This document shows, piece by piece, positions 1 to 10,268 of a stretch of DNA of 64,000 nucleotides. The position numbers and the translations under genes were made by a program. The stretch is from Pseudoruegeria sp. SHC-113 (lineage in GTDB: Bacteria > Pseudomonadota > Alphaproteobacteria > Rhodobacterales > Rhodobacteraceae). Each line of letters begins with the position of its first letter. Within the stretch, counting starts at the first letter, position 1. The notes under the pieces were generated by a model. The model was not told where the DNA came from. It saw only the letters and a program-made list of their open reading frames with translations, and searched no databases. The stretch spans positions 992,001 to 1,056,000 of the forward strand of contig NZ_JAHUBR010000001.1 of assembly GCF_025376885.1 (NCBI RefSeq). The letters run 5' to 3'.

Positions 1-667
1 CGATGTAGCCAAGCGCCATCACGGGCACCACCACATCGGCGACCTTGGCGATCCGGTGGATGCCGCCAAAGACGATGAAGCCCGCGATCACAGAAAGTAG
101 CGCGCCGGTCACGGTGCGGCTCACGCCCATGCTGTCCTGCATTGCTCCGGCCACGGTGTTGCCCTGAAAGGCGTTAAAGCCAACGCCGAAGGCGGCGATC
201 AGGCAGACGGCATAGACGATGGCGAGCCAGCGGTACTGCATGCCAAGCCCGTGCAGGATCGCGCGCGCCGGGCCGCCGCGGAAGGTGCCGTCCGGTTGGC
301 GTTGTTTGAAGAGCTGCGCAAGGGAGCATTCCACGAGGCTCGTGGCCATGCCGACAAGCGCAATCGCCCACATCCAGAACACCGCGCCGGGCCCGCCCAC
401 GGTGATTGCAACAGCGACACCGGCGATATTGCCGCCGCCCACGCGGCCGCCCACGCTGATCAGCAGCGCCTCGCGCGCGGAAATCGCATCCGGGTCGGCG
501 GATTGGTTCTTGCCTGAAAGCACCCGGAACATCCGCTTGAAGAAACGGATCTGCACGAAGCCGGTGAGCATCGTGATGAAGCCGCCGAAGACAACCAGAA
601 GCGGAATCAGCGCCCAGCCCCATGTCAGATCGCCGATGACGCCGAAAAACGTTTCAAGCAGGCCCAT
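1..667 (-). CDS. Sodium:alanine symporter family protein, N-terminal part (cut by window edge)
   Basis: Partial gene reading off the left edge; about 222 N-terminal residues are visible from an ATG at 667-665. The family (AGCS, AgcS/AlsT) imports alanine or glycine with sodium across the inner membrane. Diagnostic residues are seen: a first membrane segment (WALIPLLVVFGGFITML), then the conserved stretch GGRVGGGNIAGVAVAI followed by GGPGAVFWMWAIALVGMATS, both characteristic of AGCS symporters. It follows malK on the same strand after a 109-nt gap, so read-through from malK is possible, though no amino acid link to maltose use is obvious. The C-terminal half lies outside the window. Confidence 0.9.
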   Translation of the reverse strand, partial: MGLLETFFGVIGDLTWGWALIPLLVVFGGFITMLTGFVQIRFFKRMFRVLSGKNQSADPDAISAREALLISVGGRVGGGNIAGVAVAITVGGPGAVFWMWAIALVGMATSLVECSLAQLFKQRQPDGTFRGGPARAILHGLGMQYRWLAIVYAVCLIAAFGVGFNAFQGNTVAGAMQDSMGVSRTVTGALLSVIAGFIVFGGIHRIAKVADVVVPVMALGYI

Positions 668-776
668 ACCTGTCTCCCTGTCCCTGATGCGCCGTCATAA
701 GCGCGGCACCCTGCGGCGCACTCTGCCGCAAGGTCAGGGAAGGGAATAGGAAAATCTGGCCCCAAGACGCGGGCGG

Positions 777-1868
<1,092 letters not shown>

Positions 1869-1872
1869 CGGA

Positions 1873-2901
1873 TCATTCCTGCGGAGCGGCCGAGGTGGAG
1901 GCGCGAACGATCAACTCCACGGGGGCGGTTTTCTGTTGGGTGTCGACCTTGGCGCCATTGCCGAGCGCCACGAGCATGCGGGCGATCTCCTGCCCGGCTT
2001 CGCGGATCGGGGCGCGGGTGACGGTGAGCGGGACGGAGAAGTTCTCTGTTTTCATCGAGGACAGCCCGTCATCGTGGGAGATGACGGAGACATCGCGGCC
2101 CATCTCCAGCCCCTCTTCGCGCAGGCGACGGGTGAGGCCGAGGGTCTGCAGCGTGGAGGAGCAGAGGATCGCCGTGGGGGGCTCGCTGCCGGCGAAAAGC
2201 TGGCGGGTGAGCGCATAGCCCTCATCCTCGCTCATGGTGGCGTGGTGGATGAGGCGCGGCTCGGTCTGCAGGCTCTTCTCGGCGAAGGCTTTCTTGAAGC
2301 CGTCCAGCCGCTGGCGGGCAAACATCGTATCCGTGGGGCCATTGATCAGGGCAATGCGCCGGTGGCCGAGGTTCAGCAGCAGGCGCGTGGCGTCGTGGAA
2401 GGCGCGCTCATTGGCGATATCGTAGAAGGCGTAGGGCGCATCGGCCTCTGTCTGGCCGTGGACGACGAAGGGGAAGGCCATCTCGGTCAACGCGGCGACG
2501 CGGGCGTCTTTTACCTTGGGCGCGGAGATCACGAAGCCATCCACCTTGCCGGTGGAGGCGTAGCGCCGGTAGGTGGCGAGCCCTTCGGCGGAGGTGAGCA
2601 TCACGTCCAGATCCTGCGCGGCGAGCTCCTGCGTGAAACCGGCAAGAAAATCCACGAAGTGCGGATCGTTCAGCAGATCGTCGGATTGATCGAGCACCAG
2701 ACCGTAAGCCCCGGCGCGGCCCGTGGCGAGGCGTCGGGCCGAGGTGTTGGGGCGGTAGTTCAGCTGCCGCGCCGCCTCCTGCACCTTGCGGCGGGTGTCC
2801 TGGTTCACGGTGGAATAGCCGTTGAGTGCACGGCTGACCGTGGCCTGAGACAGGCCCAGATGCTCGGCAAGATCCTTGAGATTGGCCACGGCGCTCCTCA
2901 T
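1873..2901 (-). CDS. LacI family transcriptional regulator of the alpha-glucoside/maltose locus
   Basis: A 342-residue LacI/GalR repressor. The N-terminal helix-turn-helix and hinge are clear (LKDLAEHLGLSQATVSRALN, then RRKVQEAARQLNYRPN), followed by a periplasmic-binding-protein-like effector domain from about residue 60 to the end. It heads a minus-strand transcript with malK and lies directly beside two AAAGCGCTTT palindromes in the divergent promoter region, the classic kind of LacI-family operator. It therefore probably represses both the glucosidase-malEFG operon and its own transcript, with a maltose-type sugar as likely inducer. It resembles AglR/MalR-type regulators by position; no symbol is assigned because the orthology is not proven. 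Confidence 0.92.
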   Translation of the reverse strand: MRSAVANLKDLAEHLGLSQATVSRALNGYSTVNQDTRRKVQEAARQLNYRPNTSARRLATGRAGAYGLVLDQSDDLLNDPHFVDFLAGFTQELAAQDLDVMLTSAEGLATYRRYASTGKVDGFVISAPKVKDARVAALTEMAFPFVVHGQTEADAPYAFYDIANERAFHDATRLLLNLGHRRIALINGPTDTMFARQRLDGFKKAFAEKSLQTEPRLIHHATMSEDEGYALTRQLFAGSEPPTAILCSSTLQTLGLTRRLREEGLEMGRDVSVISHDDGLSSMKTENFSVPLTVTRAPIREAGQEIARMLVALGNGAKVDTQQKTAPVELIVRASTSAAPQE

Positions 2902-2930
2902 CGCTGGCGGGGTGCGCTTACGGGTGTTTA

Positions 2931-2944
2931 TGAAAGCGCTTTAA
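2931..2944. promoter_or_regulatory. Candidate LacI-family operator (lacI-proximal)
   Basis: TGAAAGCGCTTTAA is a near-perfect dyad with the AAAGCGCTTT core at 2933-2942 and a central CG, 30 bp upstream of the lacI start. It matches the half-sites of the second copy at 3076-3087; the centres are 144 bp apart. The position fits autorepression of lacI-malK. Confidence 0.75.
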
Positions 2945-3046
2945 GTTTGCTTGTACCGCAGGAGCGGGCGTTGGATCAACCAAAACTCTCCTGCAGGCGC
3001 TTTTATTCATGTAAATAAGGAAAATGCACCGTGCCGCGATCCGGGC

Positions 3047-3077
3047 TTGACAGAATCGCCCGACCTGAAATTATAGA
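3047..3077 (+). promoter_or_regulatory. Candidate sigma-70 promoter of the glucosidase-malEFG operon
   Basis: TTGACA at 3047-3052 is a perfect -35 hexamer; TATAGA at 3072-3077 is the best -10, at a slightly long 19-nt spacing. The -10 overlaps the operator at 3076-3087, the arrangement expected for steric repression. The start site is not proven. Confidence 0.5.
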
Positions 3078-3087
3078 AAGCGCTTTC
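3076..3087. promoter_or_regulatory. Candidate LacI-family operator (glucosidase-proximal)
   Basis: GAAAGCGCTTTC is a perfect 12-bp palindrome with central CG, 28 bp upstream of the glucosidase start and overlapping the proposed -10. It shares its core with the site at 2931-2944 next to lacI. Confidence 0.8.
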
Positions 3088-3115
3088 AATAACCCGCCGC
3101 ACACCGGAGAATCAC

Positions 3116-4768
3116 ATGACGTCGCCTCTTTCCCTTCCCGCAAACGGACAGCTGGCCGGCGATGCCGATTGGTGGCGTGGCGCGGTGATTTACCAGATCT
3201 ACCCGCGCTCCTTTCAGGATGACAACGGCGATGGCATCGGCGATCTGGCGGGCATCACCCGCCGCCTCGATCACATCGCAAGCTTGGGCGCGGACGCGAT
3301 CTGGCTTTCGCCCTTCTTCACCTCGCCCATGAAGGACATGGGCTATGACGTGTCCGATTACTGCGACGTGGATCCATCCTTCGGCACGCTCGCCGATTTC
3401 GACGCGCTGGTGGCCAAGGCCCACGGGCTGGGCCTGCGCGTGATGATCGATCAGGTGCTCTCGCACACGTCTGATCAGCACCCGTGGTTCGAGGAAAGCC
3501 GCCAATCCCGCGAGGGCGACAAGGCCGATTGGTACGTCTGGGCCGATGCGCAGGCCGATGGCACCCCGCCGACGAACTGGCAGTCCGTTTTCGGCGGTGC
3601 CGCCTGGACGTGGGATGCCCGCCGCAAGCAATACTACCTGCACAACTTCCTGTCCTCGCAGCCGGATCTGAACTTCCACTGTGTCGCTGTGCAGGATGCG
3701 CTGCTCGATACCGTGCGTTTCTGGCTGGATCGCGGTGTGGATGGTTTCCGGCTTGATACCGTGAACTTCTATTTCCACGATCAGGATCTGCGCAACAACC
3801 CGCCCGCCGGCGGCGCAGGCAATGACGTGCCCGATATCAACCCCTACGGCTATCAGGATCACGTCTATGACAAGACGCGGCCCGAAAACATCGGCTTCCT
3901 GAAGCGCTTCCGCGCGCTGCTCGATCAGTTCCCCGGCACCGCTGCCGTGGGCGAAGTGGGCGATGGCGAGCGCAGCCTGCAGACGATGGCGGAATACACT
4001 GCCGACGGCGACCGGCTGCAGATGTGCTACTCCTTCGACATGCTGGGCCCGGATTTCTCCAAAGAGCACTTCCGCGGCTGCATCGAGAAATTCGAAGCCG
4101 CCAGCGAGGAATTCAGCCAGGGCAATTCCTGGCCGTGCTGGGCCTTCTCCAACCACGATGTGAACCGCCACATGAGCCGCTGGGCCCATCACGCGGAAGA
4201 TCAAGCCGCACTGGCCAAGCTCGCAGGCGGCCTGCTGATGAGCCTGAAAGGTTCGATCTGCCTCTATCAGGGCGAGGAACTGGGCCTCATCGAGGCCGAG
4301 CTGCAATTCGAGGATCTGACGGACCCTTACGGCATCACCTTCTGGCCCGAGTTCAAGGGCCGCGACGGCTGCCGCACGCCGATGGTCTGGGATCACGCCG
4401 CGCCCAACGCGGGCTTCTCCGCCGCCAACAAGACATGGCTGCCGGTGACCCCGCCCCATGCCGCCGTCGCGGTGGACACGCAGGCCGGGCTTGAGCTGTC
4501 GATCCTTGAGCACTACCGCGCCTTCCTCTCGATGCGCAAAACCCGCGCCTCGCTGATCAAAGGCGACATCGCATTCCTCGATTGGGAGGGCGGTCTCGCC
4601 TTCCTGCGCCGCTACGAGGGCGAAACCACGCTCTGCGTCTTCAATCTGACGAAAGAGCCGGTGCGGTTCGCGCTGCCCGAAGGCCATATCACGCCGCTGT
4701 TCGGTGCCGTTTCCGGTGCCGCGGCCAGTCTGGAAGGCTTCGGCCTTCTGATCGCAGACATTTCGTAA
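3116..4768 (+). CDS. aglA: GH13 alpha-glucosidase, cytoplasmic
   Basis: A 550-residue glycoside hydrolase of family 13 that should hydrolyse imported maltose or other alpha-glucosides to glucose. The N-terminal barrel signature [21 protein letters not shown] is at about residues 20-40. Catalytic residues are recognisable: nucleophile Asp214 in GFRLDTVNF, acid/base Glu280 in AVGEVGDG and the transition-state Asp348 in FSNHDVNR. There is no signal peptide, so it acts in the cytoplasm after uptake. It is the first gene of the plus-strand operon, 29 nt before malE, and its promoter overlaps a LacI-type operator. Length and motifs resemble rhizobial AglA and oligo-1,6-glucosidase-like enzymes; the linkage preference cannot be read from the sequence. 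Confidence 0.92.
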   Translation: MTSPLSLPANGQLAGDADWWRGAVIYQIYPRSFQDDNGDGIGDLAGITRRLDHIASLGADAIWLSPFFTSPMKDMGYDVSDYCDVDPSFGTLADFDALVAKAHGLGLRVMIDQVLSHTSDQHPWFEESRQSREGDKADWYVWADAQADGTPPTNWQSVFGGAAWTWDARRKQYYLHNFLSSQPDLNFHCVAVQDALLDTVRFWLDRGVDGFRLDTVNFYFHDQDLRNNPPAGGAGNDVPDINPYGYQDHVYDKTRPENIGFLKRFRALLDQFPGTAAVGEVGDGERSLQTMAEYTADGDRLQMCYSFDMLGPDFSKEHFRGCIEKFEAASEEFSQGNSWPCWAFSNHDVNRHMSRWAHHAEDQAALAKLAGGLLMSLKGSICLYQGEELGLIEAELQFEDLTDPYGITFWPEFKGRDGCRTPMVWDHAAPNAGFSAANKTWLPVTPPHAAVAVDTQAGLELSILEHYRAFLSMRKTRASLIKGDIAFLDWEGGLAFLRRYEGETTLCVFNLTKEPVRFALPEGHITPLFGAVSGAAASLEGFGLLIADIS

Positions 4769-4797
4769 CACCAAGCAAAACCCCCGGGAGGAGAAAA

Positions 4798-5967
4798 ATG
4801 GTGAACAAACTCAAAGGCACGCTGTCGCTGGTGGCCCTGCTGGCCGCAACGCCGGCCGTCGCGCTGGAAGAAGGCAAGCTGATCATCTGGATCAACGGTG
4901 ACAAAGGCTACAACGGCCTTCAGGCCGTGGGCGACAAATTCGCCGAGGAGCTGGGCGTTGAAGTCGTTGTCGAGCACCCCGAGAGCGTGACCGATAAGTT
5001 CCAGCAGGCTGCCGCCAACGGGCAAGGCCCCGATATCTTCATTTGGGCACATGACCGTTTCGGCGAATGGGCCGCAGGCGGCCTGATCTCCCCGGTGGAG
5101 CCCTCCGAGGCCGTGAAGGCCAACACCTTCGATTTCACCTGGGACGCGGTGAGCTTTGACGGCAAGGTCTGGGGTTACCCAGTGGCCGTGGAAGCCGTTG
5201 GCCTGATCTACAACAAGGATCTGATCGACACGCCCCCCGCCACCATGGAAGAGATCGCCGATCTCAAGATCGACGGCGTGACCGCCCCGATCATGTGGGA
5301 CTACAATAACACCTACTTCTCCTTCCCGCTGCTGATGGCTGGCGGTGGCTTCGCCTTCGAGAAGGTGGACGGCAACTATGACGCCTCCACCACCGGTGTG
5401 GCCAATGCGGGCTCCGTGGCCGGCGCATCCGTGATCAAATCCCTGATCGACGGTGGCGTGATGCCGAAGGGCGTGGACTACGGCGTGATGGATGCCGCGA
5501 TCAACAAGGGCGAAACCGCCATGGTGATCAACGGCCCCTGGGCGTGGTCCAACCTCAAGCAATCCGGCGTGAACTTCGGCGTGGCGCCGATCCCGTCGGT
5601 GGCCGGTGAGCCCTCCAAGGCCTTCGTCGGCGTTCTGGCCGCAACGGTGAACGCCTCGAGCCCGAACAAAGACATCGCTGTCGAGTTCATCGAGAACTAC
5701 CTGCTGACCGATGAGGGGCTCGACTCCGTGAACTCCGACGTGCCGCTGGGCGCTGTGGCCTCCGTCTCCTTCGCCGAGAAAGTGGGCAACGACCCGCTGA
5801 TCGCCGCGACGCTGGAAAACGCCCGCACCGGCGTGCCGATGCCCTCCATCCCGGCGATGGGCAAGTTCTGGTCCGCCATGGAGCCGGCGCTGAAAGCCAT
5901 CACCGGCGGCCAGTCCTCCGTTGAGGAAGCGCTGGGCGCGGCAGAGACCCGCATCCTCGCCGACTAA
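4798..5967 (+). CDS. malE: Maltose/maltodextrin-binding protein MalE
   Basis: A 389-residue periplasmic binding protein. A Sec signal peptide (residues 1-22, cleavage after AVA) precedes a mature region strikingly close to enterobacterial Mal[77 protein letters not shown] and [14 protein letters not shown] all have obvious E. coli MalE counterparts known to me. The ATG at 4798 is preceded by GGGAGGAG at 4785-4792. It lies between the glucosidase and malF; a strong hairpin follows the gene. The ligand is therefore very likely maltose/maltodextrin rather than the trehalose or sucrose of typical alphaproteobacterial AglE systems. Confidence 0.93.
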   Translation: MVNKLKGTLSLVALLAATPAVALEEGKLIIWINGDKGYNGLQAVGDKFAEELGVEVVVEHPESVTDKFQQAAANGQGPDIFIWAHDRFGEWAAGGLISPVEPSEAVKANTFDFTWDAVSFDGKVWGYPVAVEAVGLIYNKDLIDTPPATMEEIADLKIDGVTAPIMWDYNNTYFSFPLLMAGGGFAFEKVDGNYDASTTGVANAGSVAGASVIKSLIDGGVMPKGVDYGVMDAAINKGETAMVINGPWAWSNLKQSGVNFGVAPIPSVAGEPSKAFVGVLAATVNASSPNKDIAVEFIENYLLTDEGLDSVNSDVPLGAVASVSFAEKVGNDPLIAATLENARTGVPMPSIPAMGKFWSAMEPALKAITGGQSSVEEALGAAETRILAD

Positions 5968-5976
5968 ACCGATCTG

Positions 5977-6006
5977 AAACGGGCGGCGCGTATGGGCCGC
6001 CCGTTT
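5977..6006 (+). terminator. Intercistronic hairpin between malE and malF
   Basis: AAACGGGCGGC (5977-5987) pairs perfectly with GCCGCCCGTTT (5996-6006) around an 8-nt loop, with one further T. It looks like a weak intrinsic terminator or an mRNA 3'-end stabiliser, expected to give more MalE than MalF and MalG. Confidence 0.7.
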
Positions 6007-6033
6007 TGCATATTGCCGAGGGAGGAGCCCCGC

Positions 6034-7569
6034 ATGGCCATGAGCGACACAGTTTCCGCCGCCCCGATGACAGGCGCGCGTTTTGGCCGGTTGATCCGCT
6101 TCGCCGGGCTTGGCGCGATTGCCGTGGCCTTCCTCTACGTGATCTGGGGCCTCTATATGGCGGCTCAGCCGGTCTACGCGGTGCTGACCTTCGCGCTCGG
6201 CGCGGCGATCGTGATCCTCTACGGCTGGTCGCGCTTCTACACTTGGCGCTTCGTCTTTCCCGGCGTCGCGGCCGTGGCCGTGTTCATCGTGCTGCCGGTG
6301 ATCTACACCTCCGCCATCGGCTTCACCAATTTCTCTGCCACCAACCTTCTGACGCTGGACCGCGTGCAGGCCTACCACCTGCAGACGCTGGTGAAAGAAG
6401 AGGGCAGCAAGCGCCCCTTCGCACTGACCACCGAAGGCGAGATCTACTTCCCGGCCGAGGGCGACCGCCCGGCGCTGATCACCCCGCCGCTTGGCGCGGC
6501 TGAACCGCTTCTGGCCGAGCCCGCGCTCGTGGCACCGGAGACCGAAGCGCTGAAGGCCGTGATGGCCAACCGCGACGCGCTTCAGGCCGCTTCCGTGCAA
6601 ACGCCGGACGGCCAGATCCTGACGATGGACGGGCTGCGCGCTTTCTCGGCCTCGGCCCCCTTCTACACGCTGCTGCCCGATGGGGTTCTCGTCGGAGCCG
6701 ATGGCACCCGCCTGATCCCGAACCAAGAGATCGGCTTTTACGAAACCGAAGAGGGTGAGAAGGTCACCCCCGGCTGGCGCGTGCCCGTGGGATGGGACAA
6801 CTTCCGCGACATCGCCCAGAACGAGGGCATCCGCGAGCCGATCTTCCAGATCTTCGTCTGGACCTTCACCTTCGCCTTCCTGTCGATGCTGCTGACCTTC
6901 TCCGTCGGCACCGGGCTTGCGGTGATCCTTGAGTGGCCGCATCTGAAAGGCGCTGCGATCTACCGCGTGCTGCTGGTGCTGCCCTACGCCGTGCCGGCCT
7001 TCATCTCGATTCTCGTGTTCCGCGGGCTGTTCAACCAGAACTTCGGCGAGATCAACCTGATCCTGAGCCAGCTCTTCGGCATCAAGCCAGACTGGTTCAC
7101 CGATCCGGCGCTGGCGCGCTCGATGCTGCTGATCGTGAACACATGGCTTGGCTATCCGTACTGGATGCTGCTGATCGCGGGCTACCTGCAGGCGGTGCCC
7201 AAGGACCACTACAAGGCCGCTGCGCTGGAGGGGGCCGGGCCGGTGCGCTGCTTCTTCTCGATCACCCTGCCGCAGATCCTGCCGCCCTCGGTGCCGCTTC
7301 TGATCGCGAACTTCGCCTTCAACTTCAACAACATCGTGCTGGTGCTGCTGCTGACGCGCGGCGGCCCGGACATCCCCGGCACGCTGCTGCCGGCGGGTTC
7401 GACCGATCTGCTGGGCTCCTTCACCTACCAGATGGCGTTCAATGACTCCGGCCAGAACTTCGGCATGGCCGGCGCGATCTCCACGCTGATCTTCGCCGTC
7501 ACCGGCATCATCGCCTACACCAACTTCCGGGTGATGCAGAAACTCGCCGCCAAGAGGAGTGCGCGCTGA
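6034..7569 (+). CDS. malF: Maltose ABC transporter permease MalF with large periplasmic P2 loop
   Basis: Inner-membrane permease of 511 residues, the length of E. coli MalF (514). The ATG at 6034 is chosen because GGAGGAG lies at 6021-6027; an upstream in-frame ATG at 5992 falls inside the malE hairpin. Three N-terminal membrane segments precede a large soluble loop (about residues 100-265) matching the MalF P2 domain that caps MalE. The C-terminal core contains the EAA-type loop ([20 protein letters not shown]) that docks Mal[12 protein letters not shown] and [13 protein letters not shown] are MalF-like. It overlaps malG by one nucleotide (TGATG). Confidence 0.93.
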   Translation: MAMSDTVSAAPMTGARFGRLIRFAGLGAIAVAFLYVIWGLYMAAQPVYAVLTFALGAAIVILYGWSRFYTWRFVFPGVAAVAVFIVLPVIYTSAIGFTNFSATNLLTLDRVQAYHLQTLVKEEGSKRPFALTTEGEIYFPAEGDRPALITPPLGAAEPLLAEPALVAPETEALKAVMANRDALQAASVQTPDGQILTMDGLRAFSASAPFYTLLPDGVLVGADGTRLIPNQEIGFYETEEGEKVTPGWRVPVGWDNFRDIAQNEGIREPIFQIFVWTFTFAFLSMLLTFSVGTGLAVILEWPHLKGAAIYRVLLVLPYAVPAFISILVFRGLFNQNFGEINLILSQLFGIKPDWFTDPALARSMLLIVNTWLGYPYWMLLIAGYLQAVPKDHYKAAALEGAGPVRCFFSITLPQILPPSVPLLIANFAFNFNNIVLVLLLTRGGPDIPGTLLPAGSTDLLGSFTYQMAFNDSGQNFGMAGAISTLIFAVTGIIAYTNFRVMQKLAAKRSAR

Positions 7570-8459
7570 TGATCGTTGAACGCAAATCCAACCTGCTGCG
7601 CCGCAAGATCCTCGCCCATGGCTGCCTGCTGATCTTCCTCGCACTGATCATGTTCCCGTTTCTGATGGTGCTGTCGATCTCCTTTAGGGAAGGCAACTTT
7701 TCGACCGGCGCGCTGTTTCCCGAACGTCCGACGTTGGAGCACTGGGCGCTGGCGCTCGGCTTTGACTACACCCGCGCCGATGGCACCGTGATCACGCCGC
7801 CTTACCCGGTGCTGCTGTGGCTCTGGAACTCGATCAAGGTGGGGCTGATTGCCTCGGCCGGGGTGCTCGTGCTCTCCACCACCTCCGCCTATGCCTTCGC
7901 GCGGATGCCCTTCAAGGGGCGTCAGGGCGTGCTGGATACGCTGCTGATCGTGCAGATGTTCCCGGCGGCGCTGGCCGTGGTGGCAATCTACGCGATCTTC
8001 GACACGCTGGGCCGTGTGGTGCCTTGGCTTGGCGTGGACAGCCACCCGGCGCTGATCCTGAGCTACCTCTCGGCGATCACCCTGCACATCTGGACGATCA
8101 AGGGCTACTTTGACTCCGTCGATCCGGCGCTGGACAAGGCCGCCCAGATCGACGGCGCGACGCCGTGGCAGGCCTTCCGCTACATCTTCCTGCCGCTCTC
8201 GGTGCCGATTTTGGCGGTCGTCTTCGTGCTGGCCTTCATCTTCTTCATCAACGAATACCCGGTGGCCTCGGTGCTGCTGCGCGAAACCGACAAGATGACC
8301 CTCGCCGTGGGCGCGCGGCAGTATCTTTATGAGCAGAAATACCTCTGGGGCGATTTCGCCGCCGCCGCGATCCTGTCGGGGCTGCCGATCACGGTGCTCT
8401 TCCTGATCGCACAACGCTTCCTTGTCTCGGGGCTGAGCGATGGGGCTGTGAAGGGGTAG
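7569..8459 (+). CDS. malG: Maltose ABC transporter permease MalG
   Basis: A 296-residue second permease subunit, the same length as E. coli MalG. Six membrane segments are visible, starting with [20 protein letters not shown]. The ATPase-docking EAA loop is [20 protein letters not shown], and the C-terminus [10 protein letters not shown] mirrors the MalG tail that reaches into the membrane cavity. Other MalG-like strings are [11 protein letters not shown] and [11 protein letters not shown]. Translation is coupled to malF through a one-base overlap. It closes the operon; a GC-rich hairpin repeat follows at 8488. Confidence 0.93.
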   Translation: MIVERKSNLLRRKILAHGCLLIFLALIMFPFLMVLSISFREGNFSTGALFPERPTLEHWALALGFDYTRADGTVITPPYPVLLWLWNSIKVGLIASAGVLVLSTTSAYAFARMPFKGRQGVLDTLLIVQMFPAALAVVAIYAIFDTLGRVVPWLGVDSHPALILSYLSAITLHIWTIKGYFDSVDPALDKAAQIDGATPWQAFRYIFLPLSVPILAVVFVLAFIFFINEYPVASVLLRETDKMTLAVGARQYLYEQKYLWGDFAAAAILSGLPITVLFLIAQRFLVSGLSDGAVKG

Positions 8460-8487
8460 GGCGGAAAACGCCTGCCAGAAAGTGCGA

Positions 8488-8538
8488 GGCCAGCCCCCGC
8501 CCGGGGGGCGGGTCGGGGGCTGGCCGGCTTCGCCGGCT
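8488..8538. terminator. GC-rich stem-loop at the malG/gntR convergent ends; dispersed repeat family 2
   Basis: GGCCAGCCCCCG (8488-8499) pairs with CGGGGGCTGGCC (8514-8525), and a second small hairpin CCGGC-TTCG-CCGGC follows. It separates the converging malG and gntR and probably ends both transcripts. The segment GGTCGGGGGCTGGCCGGC recurs almost exactly near 32805. Confidence 0.65.
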
Positions 8539-8562
8539 GAAGTCCAAACTTTGAAAATCGCC

Positions 8563-9246
8563 TTACAGGCTGCTCAGCCTGTGGCGTTCCAGCAGGCTCA
8601 CGATCATCTCCCGCGCCCGCTCGCGGTGGGCACGGTGCAGAAGCCGCGCGGCCCCGGCATCGCCGCGCCGGATCGCGTCCAGCACCTCGCGGTGATCGTC
8701 GTTGGATTGCGTGGGCAGGGGGCGGATGTACAGCGTGCTCGCCTTCGCGCGCCGCACCTGATCGCCCATCATCCCCACAATCGCCGCCGCCCGCGCGTTG
8801 CCGCCAAGGCGCACCAGCTCGCTGTGAAACAGATCATCCGCCGCCGCCCAGGCCTCGCGATCTTCCGCCGCCAGAGCCGCGTCCATATCGGCAATCGCGG
8901 CCTCAAGCTGCACCAGATCATCCGCGCCCGGCTTGCTCAGCGCCGCGCGTTCGGCGGCGAGGCTTTCAAGCTCGGTCAGGATCTCGTAGATCTCGCGCAT
9001 GTCCTCGGGCGACACGGGGAGGATCCGCACGCCCTTACGGGGCCGCATCTCCAGCAGGCCCTGGCTTTCCAGCGTCAGCGCCGCTTCCCGTACCGGGGTG
9101 CGCGACATGCCCAGCCTCTCGGCCAGCTCGCTTTCCAGATGATCGGAGCCGCCAGAGAGCTCGCCAGTAAAAATCATGCGCCGCAGTTCCTGCAGCGCAC
9201 GCTGGGTGTTGGACAGGGATTTTACCGGCTGAACCGCCACGCTCAC
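8563..9246 (-). CDS. GntR family transcriptional regulator (FCD subfamily)
   Basis: A 227-residue FadR/FCD-type regulator. The N-terminal winged helix is at about residues 15-75 (SELAERLGMSRTPVREAALTLESQGLLEMRPRKGV) and the all-helical ligand-binding FCD domain spans about 90-215, with the Asp/His residues (FHSEL, HREVLDAI, HRERAREM) that usually bind a metal and a carboxylate ligand. It begins with GTG at 9246, sharing GTGA with the stop of the upstream oxidoreductase gene, so it is translationally coupled. It is the last gene of the minus-strand operon and likely controls the divergent tct-otn operon in response to a sugar acid. An inner GTG six bases downstream is an alternative start. Confidence 0.9.
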   Translation of the reverse strand: MSVAVQPVKSLSNTQRALQELRRMIFTGELSGGSDHLESELAERLGMSRTPVREAALTLESQGLLEMRPRKGVRILPVSPEDMREIYEILTELESLAAERAALSKPGADDLVQLEAAIADMDAALAAEDREAWAAADDLFHSELVRLGGNARAAAIVGMMGDQVRRAKASTLYIRPLPTQSNDDHREVLDAIRRGDAGAARLLHRAHRERAREMIVSLLERHRLSSL

Positions 9247-10268
9247 TCCAATCGTATCTTTGCCTGCGCATCAGCCGATGCGTAGATCGCGTCCTCTATC
9301 TGGATCACTTTAAGATAGTCTTGGGCGGTGTTTTCAAGAGGCGATCCCTCACGGATCCCGGCTATGACGTGCGCTTGCAACGCATGGACGCAATCTCCGC
9401 CGAAGCCCTCCCAGCCGTCGGGCGGCAGGATTTCCTCGGTTTCGAGCCCGCCGAAGGGGCGCAGATGGACGGAGCCATCCCCCAGCAATGTGAGCGTGCC
9501 CTCGGTGCCTTCAAACCACGCCTCGCCCATGGTGCGGCGGTGGTTGTCGGCGGCGTGATCGAGGCTGCGGTTGCCGTCAAACAGCGCGCGAACACCGTTT
9601 GGGTGGTCAAACAGGATGTAGCCCGCATCCTCGCCCGCAATCACCGGGTTCACCTTGCGCAGATCGGCATAGACCCCTTCCGGATCGCCCATCAGGTAGC
9701 GGAAGGTATCGACCCAGTGAACGGCCGTTTCATGCACGAGGAAGCGCTCCATCTGCTGGAAATAGGGCTGCCGGTCCAGATAGGCGCGGGGGCCCTGGCC
9801 ATCGCCGGGGCGCAGGCGGAAGGTGGCCTGCTGAAGCGTGCCGATGCGGCCCGCCTCAAGCGCGCCCTTGATGGCGCGATACCACGGCTGGAAGCGGAAG
9901 TTCTCATGCACGACGATGGTCGCGCCCGCCGCCTCGGCCTCGGCACAAATGGCCTGCGCTTCCGCCAGATCCTTGCAGAAGGGCTTCTGGCAGATCATCC
10001 ATTTCACCCCGCAGTCAAGCGCGGTGCGGATCGCCTGCGCATGGGCCACGGGGGGCAGGATGATGTCCAGCAGGTCGGGCTTTTCACTCTCCAGCATCAG
10101 GCGCAGATCATCATAGGCGGGCAGGCCGGTGGCCTGCGCCTTGGTGATGTCGCGGTTGCAGGAGGCCACCGGAACGGCGCCGGGCATCCGTGCCCAGCTG
10201 CCGTAGTGGAACTGGCTGAAATACCCCGCGCCGAGGCAGGCCACGCGCACGTCCTTCATGGGGCTCAT
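9243..10268 (-). CDS. Gfo/Idh/MocA family oxidoreductase
   Basis: A 341-residue NAD(P)-dependent dehydrogenase of the glucose-fructose oxidoreductase/inositol dehydrogenase family. The Rossmann motif CLGAGYFSQFHY is at about residues 11-22, and QKPFCKDLAEA supplies the family's conserved Lys-Pro element (Gln replaces the usual Glu/Asp). The C-terminal substrate domain starts near residue 130. The start at 10268 is chosen because it overlaps the upstream stop as ATGA; an ATG nine bases later (10259) is possible. It sits between the dehydrogenase and gntR, all three coupled. It probably oxidises or reduces a hydroxyl of the sugar acid imported by TctABC; the exact substrate is not visible. Confidence 0.85.
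   Translation of the reverse strand: MSPMKDVRVACLGAGYFSQFHYGSWARMPGAVPVASCNRDITKAQATGLPAYDDLRLMLESEKPDLLDIILPPVAHAQAIRTALDCGVKWMICQKPFCKDLAEAQAICAEAEAAGATIVVHENFRFQPWYRAIKGALEAGRIGTLQQATFRLRPGDGQGPRAYLDRQPYFQQMERFLVHETAVHWVDTFRYLMGDPEGVYADLRKVNPVIAGEDAGYILFDHPNGVRALFDGNRSLDHAADNHRRTMGEAWFEGTEGTLTLLGDGSVHLRPFGGLETEEILPPDGWEGFGGDCVHALQAHVIAGIREGSPLENTAQDYLKVIQIEDAIYASADAQAKIRLE

Noticed and set aside
5992-6034. Upstream ATG for malF
   Set aside because: It lies in the malE-malF hairpin without a ribosome site, and the extra residues have no counterpart in MalF; GGAGGAG supports 6034.
4612-7644. A 1010-codon open frame on the minus strand opposite malE/malF
   Set aside because: Same reason: a shadow frame created by strong third-position GC bias over the maltose genes.
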